64,000 nucleotides of DNA from Elmis aenea. Its lineage: Eukaryota; Arthropoda; Insecta; Coleoptera; Elmidae. The notes beneath the pieces were generated by a model. That model saw only the letters and a list, made by a program, of their open reading frames with translations. It was not told where the DNA came from and searched no databases. The stretch is taken from contig OX393577.1 in assembly GCA_947652605.1 (NCBI GenBank), positions 63,326,108-63,390,107 of the forward strand. The letters are read 5' to 3'. This document shows positions 44,882 through 55,882 of the stretch, one piece after another (the first letter of the stretch is position 1; each line of letters begins with the position of its first letter). The position numbers and the translations under genes were made by a program.

Positions 44882-44924
44882 ATCCTACGTTTCGCTCACT
44901 AGTTTTTTGAGCATCCTCAGGGAT
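44882..44924 (-). ncRNA. Hammerhead-ribozyme-like motif
   Basis: On the minus strand, stem I 5' strand ATCC is followed by CTGAGGA (fits CUGANGA), then U plus GCTC, an 11-nt loop, GAGC, then GAAAC and GTA, and GGAT closes stem I. Stem III is minimal, with A-U and C-G pairs and no loop, as described for Penelope-type minimal hammerheads that act as dimers. One extra U lies between the CUGANGA box and stem II, or it forms a U-G pair. Self-cleavage is untested. Confidence 0.4.
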
Positions 44925-45820
44925 TAAAAACGTTGTTTAAAAATAAAGATACAGGTTGACATGTTGCATACTACGCATTGGCGTAATTCTTGGAAACTAT
45001 GTAGATTGTTGAAATGATGAATAATTTAAAAAATGTTGAATTTTACGTTTTTTTTTTAAATTAACAAAGTTGCATCAATTAGGCACTGATCTATAGGAAA
45101 ATTGTACGAGTACTTTTAATAGCTTTAATAACGTCGTGAAGTTCCCAATATTAGTTTTCTATTTAAATTAAATTTTTGAGATTAATTTTAAATGTAGCCA
45201 TTAATTTCATAATATGTTTGCGTGAGCAATACATAATCACTTTTAACCAAATTGAGATCCTTCAAAAACGCCGGCTATTCATTTCATTTTCATGATCTAA
45301 AAGTATCGTTCGCGTGAACAAAAGTAGCTTTTTAATTTAATTTGTTTAATATGAGCGTTACGAAATTAAGTACGCAATAAAAATAAAATGGTGAAATCTC
45401 GAGAGACAAACGTTCAATTTGCAGGGCACTTTCTCGAATGGCACCAAAGCGCTCTCTCGTTTAAAGGATAGGCCGACCGGGAATGTGCGTAAGGCTTTAA
45501 TTTGGGTTAGGTCCTGTATGATGCTACAAATATACGCCAGGATATACAAGTTCGGAACGACTTTTAGGTTTCGCTACTTAAATACCAAAGATTTTTGCTG
45601 AATTTTAATTGTAATGTCCTATCAGTGCTTGAGGAAAAGTTTAACATTCTTGAAAACAAACAGTTTACAGTATACTCCTGTATATAAATCGATTTGAACA
45701 TTGAAAAGTAATCGTAATATTAATATTCGAACATTAAAAAGAAATGAAGTTGTTTTAAACGCTGTTATATTGAGTAAATAATAAAAAAGTTCTGCATGGA
45801 GTCGTTAGTTGTTTTTATTA
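44925..45820. other. No confident gene; GC-elevated patch 45395-45600
   Basis: The patch contains a plus-strand frame (GTFSNGTKALSRLKDRPTGN) flanked by weak splice-like sites TTTGCAG (ending 45423) and GTAAGG (45488). The minus strand is also open (FPVGLSFKRESALVPFEKV). Neither is convincing. The rest is AT-rich. Confidence 0.25.
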
Positions 45821-46440
45821 TACAGGGTGTCCCAGCCAAGACGAATTATTCGATAGCTCTGTTATTAGTAATAATAATAAAAAAAATTAAAATATAAAAG
45901 TTGTTTGTAATCATTTACTACATAATCTACAATTATTTTCAACTATACATAGTAATTTGTTTTTGCGCTCTGATACTAAACATTGTTTTTTTATATAGAA
46001 CACCCTGTATATTTTGTAATTTTTGGATTAGAATTAAATTCTCTTTTAAAAACATTATAAGTTGTTTATGTCTAAAATAAACAGTTTTTGAGTTATTAAA
46101 GTTTTTTTGAACATTTTGACAGATGCAGACCTTTATATAAAAATTATATTTATTAACATAACAACACCAGAGTGATTTACTCTGGTAATTTATTAGACAA
46201 TAGTGTCACAGTGATTGTTGACTAGTTACATTTTTAAAATAATATACAGAGTGTTCGTTATACTCGGTCCATTTCGCTAAACTTTAAACGCATGTAAGTC
46301 ATTTTTTTCTAATGGAACACCCTATATATTTTCTTGTAGACAATTTAATTATCTTTCAAAGTTATCAAGTTAATACTAATACTAATACTAATACTAATAG
46401 TAGTTATTTCGTTTCTTATGATTATTTGCGAGTATTTTAC
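45821..46440. mobile_element. CAGGGTG-type element, partial copy
   Basis: It starts TACAGGGTGTCCCAGCC with CGATAGCTCTGTTATTA, related to the ends of 59647-60156 (CGATAGCTCCTTTATTA). The interior matches 22850-23430. Internal end-like words occur at 46007 (ACACCCTGTATAT) and 46318 (ACACCCTATATAT). A (TACTAA)n microsatellite lies at 46372-46400. The right terminus was not found. Confidence 0.55.
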
Positions 46441-47229
46441 CTAAAATATCGGTAGTAGTAGTTGAAAATCCAAAACAATTTGTATGAACTGTCAACCAGA
46501 ACGGTTAGTCGACACAATTTCCACTATTATGCCACTAAAAATCTATATTTTTTAAGAACTGTAGATACACAGCATTCTGGTATTACTTGCTGCCATTTAT
46601 TTATTTTTTTAAACAAATAAATATCTTGTGGTGATGTTTGTATTATTTTATTAATTTATTTATTATTATGTGTGTTACCTAATTGAATTTCTTGGCTTAA
46701 TTTTTTTTAGGAATCTCTTGCAGACCTGTTTTAGGACTGAAGCTACCAAATTCTTAATGAGTAAACATTATTTAAACAAAGTACACAAAAGTTGATGAAC
46801 CATGAGAGTGCGAAGGTAATTAATTACATGTAAAGAATCAACAAACAATAAATGTTTCACATATTAATTTACTGTTAGGGTACATGGACAAACCAGACTT
46901 TGATGGAAGTAATAACGGCACCCATCATAAACGCAAAACTATAAATGTCAATAGATGTAATAAACTGATGAATATACTAAATTTTAATTCAAAAGCAGTT
47001 ATTGATATGCCATAAACAGTTATGAATGAGCCAGATAAAAGTTTAGTTTGGTAACATCAAAAGCTGCAAATTGTGCCATAAATCCAAACGAAATTCTAAA
47101 AGAATAAATAATTAGTAATGTTTTTGTTAAAAGGTGTGATTTTCAAATCTTTATCTCATCAACATTTAAGCATGATTTATTGTTCTTTTAATCGAAATAA
47201 AAGTTTAAATACATTAACGCATAAATCTA
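46441..47229. other. No gene seen
   Basis: AT-rich, without recognisable features. Confidence 0.35.
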
Positions 47230-47306
47230 TGTTGTATGCTTCCGCGGCCGATGTCCAATGTATATAAGTTGTTTCCGGTTTGAAACTGCGTCGAGGGTTA
47301 CTTCAT

Positions 47307-47349
47307 AACCGACGTTTCGTCCTCCTTTATCGGAGACATCTTCAGGGTT
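47307..47349 (-). ncRNA. Hammerhead-ribozyme-like motif, left arm
   Basis: The minus strand reads AACC, CTGAAGA (CUGANGA), U, GTCTCC, loop GATAAA, GGAGGAC, GAAAC, GTC, GGTT. AACC pairs with GGTT (stem I), GTC-TCC pairs with GGA-GAC around one bulged G (stem II), and stem III is the minimal A-U/C-G. The core residues are all present, with one extra U before stem II. Confidence 0.4.
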
Positions 47350-47442
47350 GTTGATTAAACAGCAACTGGCGAGTTAATTGTCTCTGGGGCCTATTATAAA
47401 TACTCCATACACGAATAACGCGCCAGTAGCTGTTTAACCAAC

Positions 47443-47485
47443 AACCCTGAAAATGTCCCCGATAAAGGAGGACGAAGCGTCGGTT
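47443..47485 (+). ncRNA. Hammerhead-like motif, right arm, degenerate
   Basis: Inverted partner of 47307-47349. It has CTGAAAA in place of CTGAAGA and GAAGC in place of GAAAC, so two core positions are mutated and it should be inactive. Stem I (AACC/GGTT) is kept. Confidence 0.3.
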
Positions 47486-47490
47486 ATAAA

Positions 47491-48419
47491 GAAACCTTTA
47501 ACGCATTTTTTGTTTACGAAAATTGGTATTTAAATTCTTTAGCATTTAATTACAATTTATGAAAAGTTTATTACCATTGATTGTCTTTAATTAAAACACA
47601 GGAAGTTTTAATAAGCACCTCATATAGTTATATAGAAACTTATTTGTATCTCTGATTGATATTTAATTAATATTTCCGAAACGACATGATAGAACTCTGT
47701 TTTCATGCTTGTATTCCATTCCTCTCGGCGGATGTTCCTCATTTTGACGCTAGTTTCATATATTTATATAAGTTATTCTCTTAAAAATGTCACTTTTGTG
47801 TACAATTCTGCACAATCGTTCGCATTTATTGGGCGAGTGACGTCCCAAAGCTCATTTATACAAAATTCTGAAATATCACGAATGATGGTATATTTATATT
47901 TGTGACGTATAGTAACACAATTATGCGGCTTAAATTTACTGATGGCGATGTCTGCGTCAGCGCTAATCCTAGAAGTATATTTAGATATGTAAATTTCATG
48001 AGAAATAAATAACTGTTGATGCAGGAAAATGACAAAAGAGTGGAGATACGCGTAAAATAACAATGGAAAAGAGGGTTCGGCACAATGGTCTCGTGCATAT
48101 TTATCTGACATTTCATGTCAACATGTTTAAGCGTTCATCAATTAAGTTTTGTTGGATGTTGGCTTTGCTTGGCGAAGCGTGTAGTTGGCTTTGTTTTTAA
48201 ATCAGAATATGATAAATTCTGCGGGCTATGTTATAACGATGTAATATGCGGCGTCGTAGAGAAAAAAAATAATCGAGAGATGCTTACGTTTTTAATTATG
48301 TAATTTTTTTTTTAAGATTCAATTTTTTTTGCCAATAATGGGTTTTAGGTTAAAGCTGCCGTTACAGAGTCCTTACTAAACTTGTGATTCTAAGATCTAA
48401 GGCGTGGCCTAAATATTTG
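47491..48419. other. No gene seen
   Basis: The frames at 47773-48303 overlap each other on both strands and show no motif. Confidence 0.35.
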
Positions 48420-48422
48420 TAA

Positions 48423-48985
48423 GTGGGGTTCTTCACGCCCAAAAAAAAGCCTCGCTCGAATGTAAAGGTGATACAGTTTGAATTTTTGTCCCAAGGACTA
48501 ACAATCAACCGCCATTACTACGAAGGTGTGTTGAAAAGGTTGCGAGAAAAAATTTGCAAGAAGAGATCAGCGTTGTGGCGCAACAATTCATGGTTCCTTC
48601 ACCCCGACAACGAACCTGCCCAATCAGCCTTGTCCATTCGTGAGTTTTGTACAAAAAATTAGATGACTGTCCTCCACCAGCCTCCCCACTCACCTGACCT
48701 GGCCCCTCGTGACTTCTTTTTATTCCCCAAATTAAAATCGGTCCTTAAAGGACGTTTTTTTGACACTATTGACGACATTAAAGAGAATTCGGCACGAAAA
48801 TTGAGGCCGATACCCAAAAAACATTCCAGGACTGATGGCAAAGTGGAAACACCGCTGGAATAAGTGTAGCTATCTCTAGAGAAGAAGAGTACGTTAAAGG
48901 CGATAAAGACCAATAAGATGTAAATACTGTAAAATAAATGTTTTCAAAAAGTTCGGTTATGTTTTAAGCAGACCTCGTATGTCCA
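48423..48985 (+). pseudogene. Truncated mariner transposase (second type)
   Basis: The catalytic C-terminal half only: FEFLSQGLTINRHYYEGVL, KRLREKI, ALWRNNSWFLHPDNEPAQSA (second catalytic Asp), then an in-frame TAG at 48660, then HQPPHSPDLAPRDFFLFPKL (third Asp, DD34D spacing) and KGRFFDTIDDIKENS. The PP-x-SPDLAP-x-DFFLFPKLK wording is close to the group that includes the SETMAR transposase and differs from the mariner at 10469. The 3' terminal repeat is visible as GCAGACCTCGTA followed by T (about 48968-48980). The N-terminal DNA-binding half is missing and the frame ends early. Confidence 0.8.
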
Positions 48986-49029
48986 CATTCATGTCTTGAG
49001 ATCTTTGCACCTAAACTTTTACTGAAAAC

Positions 49030-50241
49030 CAGGGACTGAGAACGGAACGAAAACGAAAACGTTAAACGAAATTAACCGTAATTTTTTTAAGAACGAAAAC
49101 GAAACCGAAAACGAAATTATTATTTTTCGTTCAAGAACGAAAACGAAATAAATATTTTCCAAAACCGGTTTTAACCGGTTTTAACCGGTTTTAACCGGTT
49201 TTGTCGCTATTTCAATTTTATTTGTTAAACACAAACGCGAATTTACCTTCTGTGCTGGGGAGACTCCACGAGGCAGTAAAAAATCTTACTTGAAATAAGT
49301 GAGCTTCACTTGTCTCCATATATTTACGTGAATATGTATTAACAACTTTATTGTTTATACTTGCAATTTCGTGTAACACAATTAACGGTACAGATATTCT
49401 CTATTTCTAATTTGTTTTTTAGATCATCAATATAGAATATCAATATACACTTGATTGGATATATGTATATTATCAATGTGTATGTTTTATTTGCGTTTAG
49501 ACATAATAGTAAAATTTATTCTTACTTCGAAAAGGACTAATGTAAAAGAAGATGTGTTGCTAGTAAGATTTAACGGAATGTGAAAATGTATATTGTATGG
49601 TATGTTATGTACAAACTATAAAGTAAATTTCAAGTTAATATAAGTTTTTTTTAATATCTTTTTTATTTACATATAACATTTAGTAAATTATCCACTTGAA
49701 TTCATTCTTTTGTCTTTTTAAATAATTACAGCAAGATCCTATTTAATTCAAATGCATAGATTTTTAGTACTAAAACAAATTTAAAATAGCACTTGCTATA
49801 TTTTCGTATTTTTAGATAAAGATCGTGTGTCTAATTTAACCTAATCAGTAATCACGTTGTGTTTTTGCACCTTACGGGTGTTATACTAAATAAAATGGTT
49901 AAATGTTAATGTGTTTAACGATTTGGTAAATTTAATATGGCGATGGTTCCCCAGTCTAAAATATGCTGTCCGTGAGCATCAAACCCCATCGTCATCGTTT
50001 ATATTTTAGTGTATATTTTAGCAAATATTGTTATCGTATTTATAGAGGGTTGTGGTGACTAGAAAAAAAAATGATTTTTTGACTACAAAAAAATATTGTA
50101 AAACCGGTTTTAACCGTTATTATTTCGGTTCACGAAAACAAAAAAAGATTTTTTTCGGTTAGAACGAAAAGAACGAAAACGATATATTTCATTTTCGTTC
50201 CGAACAGAAACGAACGGGATTTTTTTCGTTTTTAGTCCCTG
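49030..50241. mobile_element. hAT-type element (1212 bp), non-autonomous
   Basis: The ends CAGGGACT and AGTCCCTG are inverted and flanked by a perfect 8-bp duplication CTGAAAAC (49022-49029 and 50242-50249). Subterminal regions contain many GAACGAAAACGAAA words and AAAACCGGTTTTAACCG words at both ends, the expected pattern for hAT transposase-binding sites. The interior has no recognisable transposase. Confidence 0.9.
49163..49204. repeat. 10-bp tandem repeat (AACCGGTTTT)n
   Basis: Four units of TTTTAACCGG inside the left subterminal region of the hAT element. A single related AACCGGTTTTAACCG lies in the right subterminal region near 50100. Confidence 0.9.
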
Positions 50242-50249
50242 CTGAAAAC

Positions 50250-50800
50250 TGATAAATTTTTAAACGAAATTACCTTTTAAGAATTGTTTTTTAGACAGCT
50301 AATGGTCGTCTGCTGTATCCCAAAGGCTAAGTGAAATTACCCCCAGTAAAATGACTTTGTTTTATTACGGACTATTGTCTATCAAAAAACTGGTAATGTA
50401 AAACAACTAAAATATTTTTTGTCGATTACCTGATTTCAGATATATCTCAACTGCTCCTCGGAGTATTTAATTTGTTCTTAAATTATTTATCAAGAAATCG
50501 CTCGAGGGATCAATTAAATCTCGCAGGATTTTGCGTTTTTTAACTTAAACTGGTTGCTTATTAGCAAATTTACTCGTAAATCAACAAAATATGCCGTCTA
50601 AAGGCCTGTGGCGATTCAAACTCAATTTGCCTTCGTGCAGTTACTAAGCAACCAGTTTTCACACAAAAAAATACCAAGCAAATTGATTGCGTTCGTTATA
50701 TTCCTCAAACTTTTGACAACTCTAATACACATACACAAATTATCTGATTGAAACTCTGTTATATAATAAAAAATTCAATACTAGCTTGTTCCCGGGCAAG
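50250..50800. other. No gene seen
   Basis: Spacer between the hAT element and a large palindrome. No feature is supportable. Confidence 0.35.
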
Positions 50801-50802
50801 TA

Positions 50803-52497
50803 TACAGGGTGTCCCCCTTATCACCGCGAATATTTTAAGTGGTGATAGAGGACCTTTTTCTAAGAAAAAATTTCAAGTAAATTTTTTTCCTAAAATCAAA
50901 TGCTAAGCTGATATCAACACTTATTTGATTGTTTTACACCTGCATTTATAAGACTCTGTAGCCGAAAATATCAATTAAATCGTAAAATACCTTGAAGCTT
51001 TTTAATAGAACATAAAATTTTATAAAAAATTTGTTCTATATATTTTTTGTCTACAGGCAATGGTTTGAGAGTTATAAAGCAGTTTGTACAAAAAAATGTA
51101 AAAAATTTACAAAATTTAATTGTTTCTTAAACTTTCCAACCGCTGTATCTTTAAAATGAAAGGTTGTACAAAAAAACCGACGGCTCATTCTGTAGATCAA
51201 ATTTTATGGGCTACAACTTTGGTCTAGTGAAATTTTTTGAAAATCAAACCGATTTTCCGGAAAAGCTGAAAATAAGGAATAGAGTGCAAAAACAAAATTT
51301 CCTACAAATTTTGTTTTGTATTTAAAAATGCTTTTAAAGAGAGTGCGATTACGTGATTGAAAATGATGGAGGGCATTTTGAACACTTATTGAAGTAATTT
51401 TGTGGTTACATGTTAATTTTATTGCGTCCAGATGGATTTGCATTGTTTTGCATTTTATCGTTTTCGAAAAACAAAAACTCCCGGTAATTATGATATTTTG
51501 TATTTAAAAATGCCATAGCATCGGCAACATTCATAAAATTATGTATTTCATCAGTTTCAAAGCTTTTTATGAAGTTTGAAATTCTTCAGAAAACCACCTC
51601 TTATCATTTTTTTTAATGAGCTAACGAACAAATTTAACAAAAAATTGTAAAATTGCATATAAATAAGTTACGTAATTTTTTAAAAACGCCGCATCTTTTT
51701 AACGAAACGTCGTGGAGCAAAACGGATGTCTATTGCGGATAAGGCATTTAACGGACTACAACTTCGGTAAATATGTTGTTCAATAAAACTAAATGTATCA
51801 TAGAAATGTTTATAATAGTGAAAAAGGTGAAAAAAAAACCATAAAATGCAAAACAATGCAAATCCATCTGGACGCAGTAAAATTAACATGTAACCACAAA
51901 ATTACTTCAATAAGTGTTCAAAATGACCTCCATCATTTTCAACCACGTAATCGCACTCTCTTAAAAAGCATTTTTAAATACAAAACAATATTTGTAGGAA
52001 ATTTTGTTTTTGCACTCTATTCCATATTTTCAGCTTTTCCGGAAAATCGATTTGATTTTCAAAAAATTTCACTTGACCAAAGTTGTAGCCCATAAAATTT
52101 GATATCCGGAATGGGCCGTCGGTTTTTTTGTACAACCTTTCGTTTTAAAGATACAGCGGTTGCAAAGTCTAAGAAACAATTAAATTTTGTAAATTTTTTA
52201 CATTTTTTTGTACAAACTGCTTTATAACTCTCAAACCATTGCCTGTAGACAAAAAATATATGGAACTAATTTTGTAGAGAATTTCATGTTCTATTAAAAA
52301 GTCGAAGGTATTTTACGATAAAATTGATATTTTCGGCTACAGAGTCTTATAAATGCAGAAGTGTAAAAAAATCAAGTAAGTGTTGATATCAGCTTAGCAT
52401 TTGATTTTAGAAAAAAATTTTGCTTGAAATTTTTTCTTAGAAAAAGGTCCTCTATCACCACTTAAAATATTCGCGGTGATAACGGGGACACCCTGTA
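50803..52497. mobile_element. Large palindromic CAGGGTG element A (1.7 kb)
   Basis: The left end TACAGGGTGTCCCCCTTATC and right end GATAACGGGGACACCCTGTA are inverted, with flanking TATA on both sides. The arms (about 50803-51450 and 51840-52497) are highly similar inverted copies. Mirror-image 79-100 codon frames (51443-51204 minus; 51793-52095 plus) share the same wording (KLTCNHKITSISVQN, NRTL, KSIFKYKT), differing at a few residues. The mirrored frames need not be genes. TA/TATA flanks and CAGGGTG ends suggest a Tc1/mariner-related MITE, but this is not proven. Confidence 0.85.
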
Positions 52498-52499
52498 TA

Positions 52500-53205
52500 A
52501 ATGACGACACTTACTTTTCGGAAAAGTTTTTTTTTTTATCAAAGTCGATTAAGTTTAGGAGAGTTTGGAGAGTACTGCAAGGACCTTGTTTATCGTTTTT
52601 TTTTTGTAACGACGAGTTTTTGTAGCTTGATAATGTGACCCAAAGTTTGATAAACAGAATCCTCAAAGCACATCGAGGCAGACAAAAGACAGGATAATGG
52701 TCCTCTAATGCTTTATTACCAGTGTCAGCCGTATTAGTCCCACTTCAAAGATCAGTTTTGACGCAACAACTGAAGTTGCAGCATAGGAAACATGTTGCGG
52801 CTACACATGATTAAATATAATCCTTAGGAGATGCAGAAATTTTGAGTTAACTTTGCGTTTGATGCAGGACACGTCCAAACCGAATTATTTTAATTGAATC
52901 ACATACATACAACGATACAAGTCACACAAATTCCGTTTATTCCCAACAGCTTTGCACTGGTTTTATTTTTGTTTTACCAGATAACGACGACTGAAGATAC
53001 AATCTCTTTACGCTTGCGTGGAAAAATCAAAGTAGCTATGCTGGAAGTTTGCAGGTGGTTAAACTAGCATTTGCAGTTACGGTACTCGTGCGAAAATGTA
53101 ATAACTTTTTCTTGTTGTAACTTTTTTTTGTTATTATAAACGTTGTGGATTTTACAAAACATGTTATTTTTGTTGTAAATGATACACAAAAGAATTCTTA
53201 ACATC
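52500..53205. other. No gene seen
   Basis: Moderately AT-rich spacer. No recognisable element end or coding motif. Confidence 0.35.
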
Positions 53206-53640
53206 TACAGGGTGATTGATTGAGACCGGGACTTAAAAATAAGTGAAGAATGAAAAAGGGTACGGATCTGAAATTTTGGTAGTGACTGTAATGGCATCTG
53301 ATCTGTTTATTGAAAATATTTTCAATATGGCGACACTTCCGAAAATACCGGAAGTTGACGTCTACTTTCTTATTTCAAATATAATGGTCTATTTTTTATT
53401 GCGTATTTGGATTTGAAACGTTATTTTAGAGGGACTTTTACTAGCATTCTCTATACCTAAGTGCAGTTTTTTTAATATTTTTGGACTTTTTTGAAAATTT
53501 TTTGATTTTCATCGTGATGCCTAATATTATCTAACGCCGCCATTTCTGAAGAAAAATGCTTAAATTCAGACCATGCCTAGAAGAAACTATGGAGTACATC
53601 CTGGAATTTTTGCAATCGACGCATTACTCACAGGGTGTCC
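53206..53640. mobile_element. CAGGGTG-type element end(s), partial
   Basis: TACAGGGTGATTGATTGAG starts at 53206, and CACAGGGTGTCCAAAATTG appears at 53630. The sequence between has no inverted partner, so this is either a truncated element or two adjacent element ends. It includes AAATGGCGAC-like and GGAAGTTGACGTC words. Confidence 0.4.
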
Positions 53641-53799
53641 AAAATTGAATTTTCTTTTATACAACTAACACTAAAACTCGTTTTTGTTTTAAATACAATG
53701 CCCAAACTTTTTTTTTCATTTTCTAATGCAAAATTGCATTCTGTATTAATCTGTATTAGCGTTTCCTATACCTATCTGCTACAATTTTCGAAATTTTGA

Positions 53800-54011
53800 A
53801 CAGCTTTATAAAATTGCTAGGACCATTTTTGAACAAGGTAAAGGTGGACAGGTGGCTTAGAGTATCTTAAACATTTTAGGAAAATACAATGTATAGATCA
53901 TTGTAAAATTTTTGAATTTTTGCCAATAAAAACGCAAGACTACACTTAAAACTCTTCCAAAAGTTGAAAAGCTGTAAAAAAAAATGCTTTAGATCATTTT
54001 TGAACAGAATA
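53800..54011. repeat. ~170-bp satellite-like monomers, left part of a split array
   Basis: Monomer landmarks GACCATTTTTGAAC (53821) and GATCATTTTTGAACAG (53992) are 171 bp apart. AGAGTATCTTAAACATTTTAG, TTGAATTTTTGCCAATAAAA and AGCTGTAAAAA lie between. The second monomer is cut at AACAGAATA by the retroelement insertion and resumes after the same 9 bp at 57280. Confidence 0.7.
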
Positions 54012-54013
54012 TA

Positions 54014-55839
54014 TATACAGGGTGAGTCACGACGGACGCGTCGGAGTTTTATGGCAAAACGGTTTATATTTTTCAATTTCTGTCACTGTTAGATTATGTA
54101 AGTCAATAAGGGCTACGTTTTAAAAATATTTTCAAATATACAGGGTGCTCCAAAAAAGAGTGCCATATCAAAGTTATACTTTTTCTTATGGAACACCCTA
54201 TATATTTTTACATTTTTGGATTCCTCTTTAAATTTAATTCAAAAAATGTATGAGGTTATATGGGTCTAAAGTCAACCGTTCTCGTGAAAATTGCATTTTC
54301 ATGAAAATACAGTATTTTCAAAAATTTTCAACATTTAAAAACTTTGAGAAGTCTGAAGAAATTCGCTTGGAGATAAGATTGACAATAGATTATGTACCAC
54401 TTTGCACCACCTACATTTTTAAAATATTATACAGGGCGTTTTTTACGCTCGGTCAAACTTGTGAAACTTTAAACATCGATAACTCATTTTTTTTTAATAC
54501 AACACCCTATATTTTTTTACACCGTCTTATAGAAAATTTAATTCTCTTTCGAAAACATTCAGGCTGTTTTTTACCTAAAGTTGATATTTTCCGAGATATC
54601 GCGATTTTATTGTTAATTATTAGGGCAAAGTAATATTTTCTAGTAGGCTATGAAGGTAGACAGCGGTAATTTGAAACAATTGAAAGAAAAAAACAAGAAA
54701 CTTATAATTTTGTCGTTTGCCTACACATTTTTGACATTTTTTTATAAGAAATTTGTAGATTTACCATTTTTACGTTTAAATATAGGTTTCTCATCAGGGC
54801 CACAATATTTTTCATATAATTGAGTTTGATCGTTTGCCAAGTCCTAAAAACCGATTTATAATGTATTAGGTACGAGAACGGAACGCTGATTAAAAAAAAA
54901 AAGTAATACTGACTTGTTTAATTTTACATTTAAAAAAAAAACATGGTTGGTACTGTTTCGGTAGAGTGTCGTAGTATCGTATCGTAAACAGACAAAAAAT
55001 GGTTTATAGGATTTAGTAATTATCTTATAACACTGGTCCAATAAATAAATGCAAAAATAATTTTAAAAAATCTCTATTTAAACGTAAGTATGGTACTACA
55101 ACTTTCCTATAAAAATATGTCAAAAGTGTGTAGTCAAACGATAAAATTATAAGTGTCTTGTTTTTTCTGTCAATTGTTTCAAATTACCGCTGTCTACCTT
55201 CATAGCCTACTTGAAAATATTACTTTGCCCTAATAATTAACAATAAAATCGCGATATCTCGGAAAATATCAATTTTAGGTGAAAAACAGCCTTAATGTTT
55301 TCGAAAGAGAATTAAATTTTCTACAAGACGGTGTCAAAAAATATAGGGTGTTGCATTTAAAAAAAATGAGTTATCGATGTTTAAAGTTTCACAAGTTTGA
55401 CCGAGCGTAAAAAACGCCCTGTATAATATTTTAAAAATGTAGGTGGTGCAAAGTGTTACATAATCTATTGTCAATCTTATCTCCAAGCGAATTTCTTCAG
55501 ACTTCTCAAAGTTTTTAAATGTTGAAAATTTTTGAAAATACTGTATTTTCATGAAAATGCAATTTTCAAGAGAACGGTTGACTTTAGACCCATATAACCT
55601 TATACATTTTTTGAATTAAATTTAAAGAGGAATCCAAAAATGTAAAAATATACAGGGTGTTCCATAAGAAAAAGTATAACTTTGATATGCCACTCTTTTT
55701 TGGAGCACCCTGTATGTTTGAAAATATTTTTAAAACGTAGCCCTTATTGACTTACATAATCTAACAGCGACAGAAATTGAAAAATATAAACCGTTTCGCC
55801 ATAAAACTCCAACGCGTCCGTCGTGACTCACCCTGTATA
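54014..55839. mobile_element. Large palindromic CAGGGTG element B (1.8 kb)
   Basis: The ends TATACAGGGTGAGTCACGAC and GTCGTGACTCACCCTGTATA are inverted. Arms of about 730 bp (to about 54750 and from about 55095) are near-identical, and the centre is about 345 bp. Internal copies of the end motif lie at 54140 (TACAGGGTGCTCC) and 54192 (ACACCCTATAT), with mirror copies in the other arm. Mirror ORFs (54250-54633 plus; 55552-55334 minus) share IQYFQKFSTFKNFEKSEEI and are products of the palindrome. Parts of the arms match 59647-60156. Confidence 0.9.
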
Positions 55840-55882
55840 ATCAAATTCCCTTCTACCCGTAGGTGTAGGGAGGTGTGCACAT

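Larger units (their letters stand above)
47301..47490. repeat. Inverted repeat with ~65-bp arms
   Basis: The left arm (about 47305-47372) and right arm (about 47420-47487) are inverted copies with roughly 90% identity; the loop is about 50 bp. Each arm contains a hammerhead-like motif (minus strand in the left arm, plus strand in the right). Arm ends read CATAACCGACG and CAGTTGCTGTTTAA-like. It has no coding capacity. Similar words (CCGATAAAGGAGGACGAA) are repeated exactly in the two arms. Confidence 0.8.

Noticed and set aside
45395..45600. Exon candidate in a GC-elevated patch
   Set aside because: Splice-like sites are weak and both strands are open; not enough to call an exon.
51204..52095. 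Mirror-image ORFs in palindrome A as genes
   Set aside because: Palindromic arms automatically give matching frames on both strands; no known domain is present.
54250..55552. Mirror-image ORFs in palindrome B as genes
   Set aside because: Same reason; the frames cross internal CAGGGTG ends of the element.
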